Shown here: piece by piece, positions 27,857 through 36,125 of the stretch
Layout of the letters: every line of letters starts with the position of its first letter
Position numbering within the stretch: the first letter of the stretch is position 1
Assembly: GCA_003282425.1 (NCBI GenBank)
Contig: QBZF01000004.1
Coordinates: 1-42,096, forward strand
Source of the DNA: Prochlorococcus sp. AG-335-A05
GTDB taxonomy: Bacteria > Cyanobacteriota > Cyanobacteriia > PCC-6307 > Cyanobiaceae
Direction of reading: 5' to 3'
DNA length: 42,096 bases
Program-made: the position numbers and the translations under genes
The notes under the pieces: generated by a model
What the model saw: the letters and a program-made list of their open reading frames with translations, nothing else
Told to the model about the DNA's origin: nothing
The model's database searches: none

Positions 27857-28756
27857 TCAATGATTTATATATTTCATCTTACCCATATTCTTTAGGAATG
27901 CATCTTTAAAAGCAAAAAAAATTATCATTATTGTATGTAACTTATTTGTACTTAGAATTGTATAAGCAAATAATCTAATAAAGGTTTTTATGGTTTCAAA
28001 AAATTTCCAAATTTTTGTATTACAACCATTAAATATGAGGAAAATACTATTTCTTATAATGTAATAAACTCTAAGATTATCGTCATGATAACTTTTCCTA
28101 ATACCAAAAATAGAAATGAATTTCTTTCCAATTTTATGTTTCATTAAAATATTTTTAGATTTGTAAATCTTAAAACCCTTCATTAAAGCTCTTTGACACC
28201 AATCTATATCAACTCCATCAATAAATAATTTTTCATTCATATTACCTACATTTTTAAAACTTTTTTTTATAAATAATGAACCGGAAGTTATTGAGTAATT
28301 AACTAATTCATAATTTGTTTTCTTATTGTATTTTTTTTTTAAAAAATAATTAGAATAACCCCTTTTATTTAAATATTTTTCGTCAATAATTCTTGGCGAA
28401 TAACAAACAATATTGCTATCGAATTTATAAACTTCAGTAAAACTATCTACCATTAATTTAATAAAGTTTAAATCTATCATTGAATCTTGATCAAAAGTAA
28501 ATAAATATTTATAATCATTTTTCAAAAATAATTTAATAATTTTATTTAAAGAAATAGATATTCCAACATTTATATCAGAATTAAAATAATTTATCTTTTT
28601 GTTTTTTATAAGTAAATCAGAAAAACTATTTCTTTCATTAATAAACAAAAAAACATCTACATTTTGCTCTAACAAAAGTTGAACTAGTTTAAGAAGATTT
28701 TTCTCTGGCTTATAAACGATTATTCCAGCTAAAATATTTCTTTTTTGATAATTCAT
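27857..28756 (-). CDS. GT2 glycosyltransferase, rhamnosyltransferase-like
   Basis: 299 residues from ATG 28756 (a TTG at 28774 would add six; AAAAGG lies about 9 bases before the ATG). The family 2 fold opens with ILAGIIVYKPEKNLLKL. NSDINVGISISLNK and LFTFDQDSMIDLNF are typical; TFDQDS is a hallmark of RfbF/WbbK-type rhamnosyltransferases. YSITSGSLFIKKSF and FIDGVDIDWCQRALMKG form the catalytic side. No membrane anchor is evident, although IRNSIFLIFNG near the end is hydrophobic. The rml genes supply a candidate donor. Linkage is unknown. Confidence 0.84.
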   Translation of the reverse strand: MNYQKRNILAGIIVYKPEKNLLKLVQLLLEQNVDVFLFINERNSFSDLLIKNKKINYFNSDINVGISISLNKIIKLFLKNDYKYLFTFDQDSMIDLNFIKLMVDSFTEVYKFDSNIVCYSPRIIDEKYLNKRGYSNYFLKKKYNKKTNYELVNYSITSGSLFIKKSFKNVGNMNEKLFIDGVDIDWCQRALMKGFKIYKSKNILMKHKIGKKFISIFGIRKSYHDDNLRVYYIIRNSIFLIFNGCNTKIWKFFETIKTFIRLFAYTILSTNKLHTIMIIFFAFKDAFLKNMGKMKYINH

Positions 28757-28777
28757 ATTAGTACCTTTTAACAATAC

Positions 28778-29521
28778 CTACAAATTCAATTCCGAATTAT
28801 AAAAGATAACATCGAACTGCTGAATTTTTTCTCTTCTTGGTTTTTTTTCAATATCATAAATCCCATAAAGTTTGTAATCATTATTTTCTAACAATTGAAA
28901 AATATCACTTATTTTGCTCTGATTCTTATAAGTTGGCGCAACAATCATTTCCAAAACTAAAACATCAATAAAACCCTTTTTAAAAAGTTTTTTAGATCCC
29001 TCCAAGACTTTAAATTCGAGACCTTGAACGTCCAGTTTTAGAACATTTATTTTTTTAATATTATTATTTTTTACAAAATCTTCTAATGAGTATATTTGCA
29101 CACTTTCTTTATATAGATGCTCAAATTTTGTACTTTTCCAGGATTTTGAGGCTTCGGGATCTAAATCTAAAAATGAATTTGTATATGTTTGACTATTTAC
29201 ATTAACATCTTTGATTCCACTGATGTCAGATAATCCATATTGAAAAATACTAACATTTTTAAAAGTTCTAAATTTTTTTTTAAGCTGAATAAATGATGGT
29301 TTATGAGGTTCAAGCAGATAAGCTTTAATTTTAGGAATCTTTTTTAAATATCTAGAAATCCATAAACCTTTATAAGCTCCAACATCTATAAAAATTGGCT
29401 TTTCTAGATTAAGTTTTCGTAATATAAAAAATAAATCTTTAGTTAATTCAGAATCATAATAAAAATATTTTTTTAAAAATACTTTTACTGATAAAATAAA
29501 TCTCTTTAGAGTTGCACTCAT
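28778..29521 (-). CDS. FkbM family methyltransferase (second copy)
   Basis: 247 residues. The SAM motif is PIFIDVGAYKGLWISRYL (about 36-53), then AYLLEPHKPSF. FQYGLSDISG, TYTNSFLDLDPEAS and the FkbM C-terminal VQIYSLEDFV and INVLKLDVQGLEFKVLEGS follow. This variant keeps the classic EPxxxxF and DVQGLE pattern, unlike the 21670-22467 protein with DTEGSE, so they are distant paralogues with probably different acceptors. It lies 21 bases after the E1-beta gene and 21 bases before the GT2 ATG. Confidence 0.88.
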   Translation of the reverse strand: MSATLKRFILSVKVFLKKYFYYDSELTKDLFFILRKLNLEKPIFIDVGAYKGLWISRYLKKIPKIKAYLLEPHKPSFIQLKKKFRTFKNVSIFQYGLSDISGIKDVNVNSQTYTNSFLDLDPEASKSWKSTKFEHLYKESVQIYSLEDFVKNNNIKKINVLKLDVQGLEFKVLEGSKKLFKKGFIDVLVLEMIVAPTYKNQSKISDIFQLLENNDYKLYGIYDIEKKPRREKIQQFDVIFYNSELNL

Positions 29522-29542
29522 ATATAAAAATTTTATTTACCT

Positions 29543-30598
29543 TTAAAATGGTCCTTTAAACCATTCTCCTGGAATATCATGCGGATCAGGTTCAGGAATA
29601 TCCTTATAAGGATTTGCATTTTCAATTTTTAATTTTTGCAAAATTTCATTTGCTATATCAGCAGCTCTAATATAAAATCCTTTCGTTAATTCGAAGCTTG
29701 TTGGCTCAGGGATATCAGGCATTGTCAAAATACAAGGAGAATCTTTGAAATAAGAAAAACATTTAGTAGATAATTTAGAAATTATATCTGAAGCTACTGA
29801 ACATGTTGATGCTCCCGTGTCTAAAACTAAAATTCTGCCTGTTTTAGATAATGAACTTACTATGGTATCTATATCTAATGGTTTTATAGATCTCAAATCA
29901 ATTAAATCAACTTCAATGCCAAACTGTTTTAAATATTTTGCTGCAATTAAAGCCTCTGCGGTCAAATAAGACATTGATACTATTGTAAAGTCATTACCCT
30001 CTTTTATTTTTTTTGCTTTACCTAATGGAATTCGATAATCACCATCCGGGACCTCACTAGAAGAATTATGCAACCATCGATGTTCTAAAAAAATAACTGG
30101 ATTGGGATCAAAAATTGAACTTAGCAAAAGTCCCTTAGCATCCTCTGCCGAGCTTGGCATAACAACTTTTAGACCTGGGATATGAGCAAACCATGATTGT
30201 AAATTTTGTGAGTGTGTGGGGCCTTGTCCCCAGCCTCTCCCTAATATTAACCTTACGGTTAAAGGAACATTTAATTCACCATTAAACATATAATGCATTT
30301 TTGCGGCACTATTAACTATTTGATCCATTGCTAAAAGAAAAAAATCAAGTCTTTGATGGGTCATTATTGTTTTCATTCCACTTATTGAGGCTCCTATTGC
30401 AACACCAGTCATTGCATTTTCAGAGGTTGGCATATCAAAAACTCTTTCACTTCCAAACTTCTCTTCAAGGCCTACAGTAGTACCAAAAATTCCTTTTGGA
30501 TCTGTAGCTCCTAATCCATAACAAATAACATTTTTATCAATGGACATGGCTACTTTTATAGCTTCATTAATAGAATTTGCGAATGTAATATTTTTCAT
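29543..30598 (-). CDS. TPP-dependent 2-oxo acid dehydrogenase/carboligase, E1 beta subunit
   Basis: 351 residues, homologous to pyruvate/acetoin dehydrogenase E1 beta (transketolase pyrimidine-binding and C-terminal domains). Motifs: MPTSENAMTGVAIGASISG, HQRLDFFLLAMDQIVNSAAK, RGWGQGPTHSQNLQSWFAH, and DPNPVIFLEHRWLH. The C-terminal domain has VDLIDLRSIKPLDIDTI. It follows the alpha gene by 15 bases. No E2 (lipoyl acyltransferase) or E3 lies anywhere in the window, so a normal dehydrogenase complex is unlikely. Known parallels are AviB1/AviB2 of avilamycin biosynthesis, E1-like proteins that attach a two-carbon unit to a sugar. The substrate here is not known. Confidence 0.86.
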   Translation of the reverse strand: MKNITFANSINEAIKVAMSIDKNVICYGLGATDPKGIFGTTVGLEEKFGSERVFDMPTSENAMTGVAIGASISGMKTIMTHQRLDFFLLAMDQIVNSAAKMHYMFNGELNVPLTVRLILGRGWGQGPTHSQNLQSWFAHIPGLKVVMPSSAEDAKGLLLSSIFDPNPVIFLEHRWLHNSSSEVPDGDYRIPLGKAKKIKEGNDFTIVSMSYLTAEALIAAKYLKQFGIEVDLIDLRSIKPLDIDTIVSSLSKTGRILVLDTGASTCSVASDIISKLSTKCFSYFKDSPCILTMPDIPEPTSFELTKGFYIRAADIANEILQKLKIENANPYKDIPEPDPHDIPGEWFKGPF

Positions 30599-30613
30599 GA
30601 AAATTATATTAAA

Positions 30614-31603
30614 TCACTCTGCGTATAATTTTTGATATGCTTCTGATTTCTCAGGAAATGGATCGGTTTTAGACTTTCTAAAAGCTTCTTCGATTTCCGA
30701 TTCAATAAATTTATCAATTTTTCCATAATCAATTAATACTTGATTATTTTTTTTAAATAACTCAAGTGGGTCTCTTTTTTTCCAGGCTAAATATTCATTC
30801 TCATCTCTATAACCTAAATGATTATCAAATTGATAACCACAATGTTCTCTCCATCTGTACGTATCGAATTCAATAAACCATGGACCTGATTCGCATGTTT
30901 TAATCTTTGTAATTATTTCTTTAAGTACTTTTCTAGATTCCAAAACATTGTTGCCATCAGCATGAGCAACATTTGCGCCTATAGCCTTTGCAAGAAGATT
31001 AATTGATCTTCCCTCAGGTTGTCTTACACTTAAAGGACTATAAACACTATATAAATTATTTTCGCAGATAAAAACAACTGGTAAATTTTTTAATACTGCA
31101 AAATTAAGAGATTCATAAAAAACTCCTTCTTCTATTGCTCCATCACCTATAAAAATACATGAAATAGAATTTTTCTTTTTTAGCTTATTTGATAATGCTA
31201 AGCCTACTCCCAAGGGAATACTGTTACCAACTATTGCGGATGTACCCATAAATCCCTTTTGTTTATCTATTAAGTGCATTGAACCACCTTTACCACCAGC
31301 ACAGCCAGTTGTTTTGCCATAAATTTCTGCAATCATTTTATTTAAATCTCCTCCTTTTGCTAGGTAATGAGCATGCCCTCTATGCGTACTTACAAAATAA
31401 TCATGATCATTTACCAAAGTAGAAATAGCTGCAGGAACTCCCTCTTGGCCAATGGACAAATGTGTAGGACATCTGATTTCATTATATGGGTACTCTTCAG
31501 CTATTCTCTCTTCAACAGATCTGATTTTTTTTAACATGTAATATGTTCTTTTAATTATATCTTCGTTGATTTCAGAATTTTGATTTTCTTCTAGATTAAA
31601 CAT
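30614..31603 (-). CDS. TPP-dependent 2-oxo acid dehydrogenase/carboligase, E1 alpha subunit
   Basis: 329 residues from ATG 31603. A GTG at 31642 would add 13 residues and overlap the SDR gene by 28 bases; I prefer the ATG, which leaves an 11-base gap. The family signature HRGHAHYLAKG is at 74-84. GCAGGKGGSMHL follows, then the TPP/Mg motif IGDGAIEEG (152-160) ending in ENN (181-183). It partners the E1-beta gene downstream. In this setting it probably decarboxylates a 2-oxo acid and passes the acyl or hydroxyalkyl unit to a keto-sugar. That is inference from locus context and from the E1-like sugar-branching enzymes of avilamycin-type pathways. Confidence 0.86.
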   Translation of the reverse strand: MFNLEENQNSEINEDIIKRTYYMLKKIRSVEERIAEEYPYNEIRCPTHLSIGQEGVPAAISTLVNDHDYFVSTHRGHAHYLAKGGDLNKMIAEIYGKTTGCAGGKGGSMHLIDKQKGFMGTSAIVGNSIPLGVGLALSNKLKKKNSISCIFIGDGAIEEGVFYESLNFAVLKNLPVVFICENNLYSVYSPLSVRQPEGRSINLLAKAIGANVAHADGNNVLESRKVLKEIITKIKTCESGPWFIEFDTYRWREHCGYQFDNHLGYRDENEYLAWKKRDPLELFKKNNQVLIDYGKIDKFIESEIEEAFRKSKTDPFPEKSEAYQKLYAE

Positions 31604-31614
31604 AGACTTATGAA

Positions 31615-32556
31615 TTAATTTAAACTTATCTTTTTCATCCACTTAACTGTGTAACAGTTCTCTCCCTCTGGTAAGACTTTATTATTAAATGCATTTGCGA
31701 TATCTTTTATAGCATCAAGGACAGTAAACTTTGGAGTGAATCCAGTTTGTATTAATTTAGACGAATCTTGTCTATAAGATCTAGGATCATTAGATTCAGT
31801 AATTTCTATTTCTGAAGGTATAACATTTGACACCATTTCAGCAATTTTTTTGATGGTTATGTTCTCAAAACCTGCATTATAGCAACCACTTTGAATCCCA
31901 GGGTTTTCAATAAAATGTTTATATACGTTAGCAATATCTTTTATATGAATATTTGGACGTGTCTGATCACCTCCAAAAACAGTCATTTTCTTATTTTTTA
32001 ATGCTTGATAAGTAAACATATTTACACTAACATCTAGTCTCATTCTTGGAGAAAAACCACAAACTGTGGCAGGTCTTATGCAATGAACTTGCATTTTGTC
32101 TTGATAAGAAAGAAAGACTCTTTCAGCTACCATTTTTGTTTTGTTGTAGACAGAGATTGGGACAAGCTCAAGATCTTCTGTTACGTTAGGCTCTTCCTTT
32201 ACACCATAGACACTTCCTGAGCTAGCAAATATAAAGTGTCTTACATGATTTCTCTGAGCTTTCTCAATTAATTGCTGTCCTGCAAGAACATTTACTTCCC
32301 AACTAAGAGTAGGGTTTAGCTCAACAGCGGGATCATTAGCGATATTAGCAAGATGAATTATTGCATCAACTCCATCCATATTTATTTTGTCAATATCTCT
32401 AATATCAATATTTAAATTCTGAAGATTTTTATGATTAGGAAGGTAATTTCCAAACCACTGGGTGTCAATAGAAATTATTTGATGGCCTTCTTCTAATAAT
32501 ATAGGTATTAAATACGAACCTTTATAACCACATCCCCCAGTAATAATTATTTTCAT
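31615..32556 (-). CDS. NAD-dependent epimerase/dehydratase (extended SDR)
   Basis: 313 residues, extended SDR for a nucleotide sugar. The cofactor motif is TGGCGYKGSYL (6-16), with Lys in place of the usual Phe/Ile before the last Gly. IDTQWFGNYLP suits NAD binding. The serine block is FASSGSVYG (110-118), and YxxxK is Y137/K141. HCIRPATVCGFSPRMRLDV is a recurring motif in LPS-locus epimerases of unknown substrate. FGGDQTRPNIHIKDIANVY is typical. It overlaps the upstream SDR gene by four bases (ATGA). Substrate not assigned; the E1-pair product is a candidate. Confidence 0.8.
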   Translation of the reverse strand: MKIIITGGCGYKGSYLIPILLEEGHQIISIDTQWFGNYLPNHKNLQNLNIDIRDIDKINMDGVDAIIHLANIANDPAVELNPTLSWEVNVLAGQQLIEKAQRNHVRHFIFASSGSVYGVKEEPNVTEDLELVPISVYNKTKMVAERVFLSYQDKMQVHCIRPATVCGFSPRMRLDVSVNMFTYQALKNKKMTVFGGDQTRPNIHIKDIANVYKHFIENPGIQSGCYNAGFENITIKKIAEMVSNVIPSEIEITESNDPRSYRQDSSKLIQTGFTPKFTVLDAIKDIANAFNNKVLPEGENCYTVKWMKKISLN

Positions 32557-33587
32557 AATTTATGTATATACTCCCAAGGCATTTCTTTAAATTTATCTAG
32601 ATTAGTTTTTAACCAGTTAAATGTCAAATCAAGTCCCTGATCAAGAGAATATCTATCATTCCAATTAAATTCTTTCCTAAGGCTTGAACTATCTAAAAGG
32701 TAATTTAAATCCTTCCCTAGTCTTTCTTCATTAATATTTACAATTTGATCAAACTCAACATCAATCATAATACATATTTTCTCCACTAAATTTCTTATTG
32801 AAATTGCCTCTTGAGTAGATATATGCCAAGAAGTTCCTGCAGGAGCATTAAGGGCTAAATCTAAAGTGGCATCTGCAACATCTTTTATATAAATAAAAGA
32901 TCTTTCAGATTTACCACCTCCATGTAGATTCATTCTTTTTCCTGTTAATGCACTTAAAATGGTTCTAGGAATTATTCTGTAAAGTTGTTGACCTGGTCCA
33001 AAAACATTGGCAGCCCTCGTAAATACGACTGGAAAATCATAGGCCTTAAAAAAACTCAATAGATGTAAATCACAAGATGCTCGACTTACTGCGTAGGGAG
33101 TACTTGGGGAAAAATTAAAACTTTCTTTAATCCAGCCCTTATCTGTGCTTCCATAAACTTCAGGAGTTGTAACATGAACATATTTTTTTAAAAATTTTCT
33201 TTTTCTTAATGCATCATGTAAAGAAACTTGAGAAACGACATTTGTCTTATACCAATGTACTGGGTTATTCCAACTTTCAGCTACCATACCTTGGGATGCA
33301 AAATTCACTATGTATTCTGGTTGAATTTCATCAATTAAATTTATTATTCTCTGCATATCTTTATTAATATCAAACTCATTAAATACAAAGTTCTCAGAAG
33401 AATTCTTGAAAGTATAATTTTCTGTATTTTGCCAATAGTATGGTAAGAATAATTTGTTAGGTTGACTCGATCTGCTTATACCCCAAACTTTATAATCTTT
33501 ATCCAATAGTTCACTTACAAAATGTGATCCGCTAAAACTATTACTACCGATAACGAGAAATTTTTCTTTTTTAATCATTGAAGACAT
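32553..33587 (-). CDS. 4,6-dehydratase-like extended SDR with YxxxR in place of YxxxK
   Basis: 344 residues, resembling dTDP-glucose and GDP-mannose 4,6-dehydratases. The cofactor motif is IGSNSFSGSHF (13-23), short of the usual second Gly. The region equivalent to RmlB's STDEVYGS is VTTPEVYGST (139-148), where Pro replaces the catalytic Asp but Glu stays. The active-site pair is Y165/R169 (PYAVSRASCDLHL), arginine in place of the nearly invariant lysine. ANVFGPGQQLYRIIPRT and GKSERSFIYIKDVADA are otherwise normal. It overlaps the HldE-like gene by 17 bases. It may be a dehydratase with altered chemistry, an epimerase or an inactive partner. Confidence 0.78.
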   Translation of the reverse strand: MSSMIKKEKFLVIGSNSFSGSHFVSELLDKDYKVWGISRSSQPNKLFLPYYWQNTENYTFKNSSENFVFNEFDINKDMQRIINLIDEIQPEYIVNFASQGMVAESWNNPVHWYKTNVVSQVSLHDALRKRKFLKKYVHVTTPEVYGSTDKGWIKESFNFSPSTPYAVSRASCDLHLLSFFKAYDFPVVFTRAANVFGPGQQLYRIIPRTILSALTGKRMNLHGGGKSERSFIYIKDVADATLDLALNAPAGTSWHISTQEAISIRNLVEKICIMIDVEFDQIVNINEERLGKDLNYLLDSSSLRKEFNWNDRYSLDQGLDLTFNWLKTNLDKFKEMPWEYIHKL

Positions 33588-35073
33588 TTAAAATTTTGGA
33601 AATTAATTGCTCTTTTGAAATTGGTGAATTCCCCATAGTCTCAACAGCAATTGAAGACATGCAACACGCTAACGCACTCGTGCAAACAATTGATTTATTA
33701 CTGGACAGTCCTGAAGCCATAACAGCCAAAAGAGAATCACCAGCACCGGTTACATCTAAAGGATTTACTGATAATGCTGGGAAAACATGACTAACCCTTT
33801 TATTGTTGCATATCTCATATGCAATAAAGCCTTCAGCACCTAACTTCATAATAAGATTTTTGGTTTTTGTTTTTTCAATTAATTTTTGAGAAAGTATTTC
33901 CAATCCAGATTCATTATCTTTTAAAGCTGTCCTAGTTTCTTTTTCATTAGGACACAATAAAGAAAAATTCTTAAAATTAGTAATATCACCAATCTGACTA
34001 CTGCATTGTAAGTCTCCAAAAATCTGAAGATTATATTTCATTGATAATAGATGCAATTCATTCAAAATATTTTGCGTAATTACTCCATATACAAAATCAG
34101 AAACAACAATGCCTTTAACTTTAGGAGCAAATTCTCTGAGTTTTGATATCACTAATTCTTCCTTTTCTTTATCTAATTTATGATCTTCTAATCTACTAAC
34201 TCTGAATAATTTTTGATTTTCTACAATATATCTTTTTTTAAAAGTTGTAGGCCTTGAAGTGTCTTTAATTAAATTAGATTCAATACCTCTAAGTGTTAAT
34301 TCATTTTCAATTTTATTAGATAAATTATCATCACCAGTTACTGATAAAAAAGTGCATTTTGCTCCTAATGCACTTATGTGACTAGCTACAATTGCTGCTC
34401 CGCCTATGAAATCTCTTTTTTGTAATTCTTTTACAACCACTACAGGAGCTTCAGCGCTTAAACCTAAAGGCTCACATGCAGCATATTGGTCTACGATGGT
34501 ATCACCAATTACAAGTAAATGTGTTTCACTCCAAGATTCAATAGCTTCAAGAAGTATTTTCGAATTAATATTTTCTTTAGAGCATTTTTTAAGGAATAAT
34601 TCTTTTCTTTTTTTCGATAAATCACTTTCAGAATTCAATAATAAGTCAGTACTAGCATAATGTATTTCCCCTGCATGAAACTCTACTCTAGACTTATTAG
34701 ATATTTGTTTCTCAAGAGCATTTATTATAATTTTATCGTTGGTATTTTCATATTCTTTGCCTAATACAACTAACTCTGGTTTTATTAAATCAATGACATC
34801 GCCAAATTCTTCATCATCCATCATTAAAATAAAATTAGCAATTGATAGAAAACTTAAAGCCTCAGCTCTTTCTTTTTGAGTAAAAGCATATTTTTTGGCT
34901 CCTTGTCTATTTACGTCCGGCAGAAGAGCGATAATTAGTTTCTTACCTAATTTTTTTGCATAATTTAAATACCTTATATGGCCAGCATGAATTGTCGTAA
35001 AATGTCCATAGCCTAAAACACAAGCTTCTAGTTTTTTATTAATATCACTAATTTGAATAATTTTTGTTTTCAT
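33571..35073 (-). CDS. HldE-like bifunctional protein in reversed order: nucleotidyltransferase then PfkB kinase
   Basis: 500 residues. Residues about 15-140 are a cytidylyltransferase fold with the HxGH signature IHAGHIRYL (28-36) and KPELVVLGKEY, matching the C-terminal half of HldE. Residues about 184-500 are a PfkB sugar kinase: VIGDTIVDQY (188-197), LSAEAPVVVV (205-214), FIGGAAIVASH (222-232) and the ATP/catalytic DVTGAGDS (440-447), matching the N-terminal half of HldE. Canonical HldE is kinase first. The expected activity is phosphorylation of a sugar phosphate at C1 and nucleotide transfer, probably on a heptose. It overlaps the MDR gene by 4 bases. The HAD phosphatase (GmhB) normally needed between the two steps is not in this run. 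Confidence 0.85.
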   Translation of the reverse strand: MKTKIIQISDINKKLEACVLGYGHFTTIHAGHIRYLNYAKKLGKKLIIALLPDVNRQGAKKYAFTQKERAEALSFLSIANFILMMDDEEFGDVIDLIKPELVVLGKEYENTNDKIIINALEKQISNKSRVEFHAGEIHYASTDLLLNSESDLSKKRKELFLKKCSKENINSKILLEAIESWSETHLLVIGDTIVDQYAACEPLGLSAEAPVVVVKELQKRDFIGGAAIVASHISALGAKCTFLSVTGDDNLSNKIENELTLRGIESNLIKDTSRPTTFKKRYIVENQKLFRVSRLEDHKLDKEKEELVISKLREFAPKVKGIVVSDFVYGVITQNILNELHLLSMKYNLQIFGDLQCSSQIGDITNFKNFSLLCPNEKETRTALKDNESGLEILSQKLIEKTKTKNLIMKLGAEGFIAYEICNNKRVSHVFPALSVNPLDVTGAGDSLLAVMASGLSSNKSIVCTSALACCMSSIAVETMGNSPISKEQLISKILNVFND

Positions 35074-36125
35074 GAAAAATCAATAATTATTCGTCCAGCT
35101 GTGCTTCCTGCTTTCATAAGTTCAAAAGCTTCGTTTATATTATCAAGATTAATTCTTTTAGTAATAAGTTCTTTGTATAAAGCAATTTCCTGATTAAAAA
35201 TATTAATAAATCTTGGAATATCCTTTGAAGGGTGACACTCCCCACCATGAGATCCCAAAATAGTCTTACCAAAATGCAGAGGCAAAGAAAATATATTAAT
35301 GTTATTGCCTTTTCTTGGGACACCTACAAGTATTAATTTCCCAAAAGAGCTGATTAACTCATATCCTGTCTCTATTATTTTTGTATTACCTGTGTTGTCT
35401 ATAAAAATATCTAATTTACCTTTAAGAGAAAGTTTTTCTATTTCTTCTGAAAAATCTTTTTTTTGGGTATTAATTAAGTGTGTTGCACCAAATTTTCTTG
35501 CCAAATCAAGTCTATTATCAAAAATATCAACCGCTATTATTGGATAAGCAGAATGTAAACTACAAGCTTGAATAATATTTAACCCAACACCACCTGCTCC
35601 AAACACTACAACTGATTCACCCATTTTTATTTTTGCATTATTCTCAACAACACCAAAACCAGTTGTGATAGCACATCCAAATAATGCTGCTAAGTCATTA
35701 TCTATTGAATTATCTATTTTTGTACATCTGTTTTCGCTTACAATTGCATGCGTATTGAAAGTTGTTACCCAACCTGCATTTAGTTTTTTCCCATTCCAAG
35801 AGTAAATAGGTGGCGCTGATTGCATTCCATTGCCTTTTCTCCAATGTAATATTACTTTATCTCCTATTTTTAGAGTATTTACTCCTTCTCCAACATCCAA
35901 AACTTCTGCGCATCCTTCATGACCCATTAAATGAGGTAAGTAAGGATCATTACCTTTAGCCCCTGAAATTTCTCCTAGCTGTGAACCACAAATACCACTT
36001 GTTAAAAGTTTTACAAGAACTTGTCCAAGTAATAATTTTTCAGGAAGATGAATATTATCAACCACTAAAGGTTTATTTTGTTCAACCAAAATAGCTGCCT
36101 TTATGAGTTTAGGTCTATTTTGCAT
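35070..36125 (-). CDS. zinc-type medium-chain alcohol dehydrogenase
   Basis: MDR-family NAD(P)-dependent dehydrogenase, 351 residues. Catalytic zinc ligands are C46 (SGICGSQ), H69-E70 (LMGHEG) and probably C151 (FGCAITTGFG). The Rossmann motif is FGAGGVGLN (175-183). The loop that usually carries four structural-zinc cysteines (about 93-118, containing WRKGNGMQSAPPIYSW) has none, so the structural zinc is missing. It is translationally coupled to its neighbours: overlap of 1 base with the methyltransferase gene and 4 with the HldE-like gene. In this cassette it may oxidise or reduce a sugar intermediate; the substrate is unknown. Confidence 0.85.
   Translation of the reverse strand: MQNRPKLIKAAILVEQNKPLVVDNIHLPEKLLLGQVLVKLLTSGICGSQLGEISGAKGNDPYLPHLMGHEGCAEVLDVGEGVNTLKIGDKVILHWRKGNGMQSAPPIYSWNGKKLNAGWVTTFNTHAIVSENRCTKIDNSIDNDLAALFGCAITTGFGVVENNAKIKMGESVVVFGAGGVGLNIIQACSLHSAYPIIAVDIFDNRLDLARKFGATHLINTQKKDFSEEIEKLSLKGKLDIFIDNTGNTKIIETGYELISSFGKLILVGVPRKGNNINIFSLPLHFGKTILGSHGGECHPSKDIPRFINIFNQEIALYKELITKRINLDNINEAFELMKAGSTAGRIIIDFS

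Noticed and set aside
29543-31603. Central pyruvate dehydrogenase E1
   Set aside because: E2 and E3 are absent, and the pair is embedded in overlapping sugar genes. A dedicated sugar role is more likely, though not proven.
34406-34660. Open frame of 84 codons on the + strand
   Set aside because: It lies fully inside the HldE-like gene on the opposite strand. The sense protein has clear domains, and this frame has no recognisable features.
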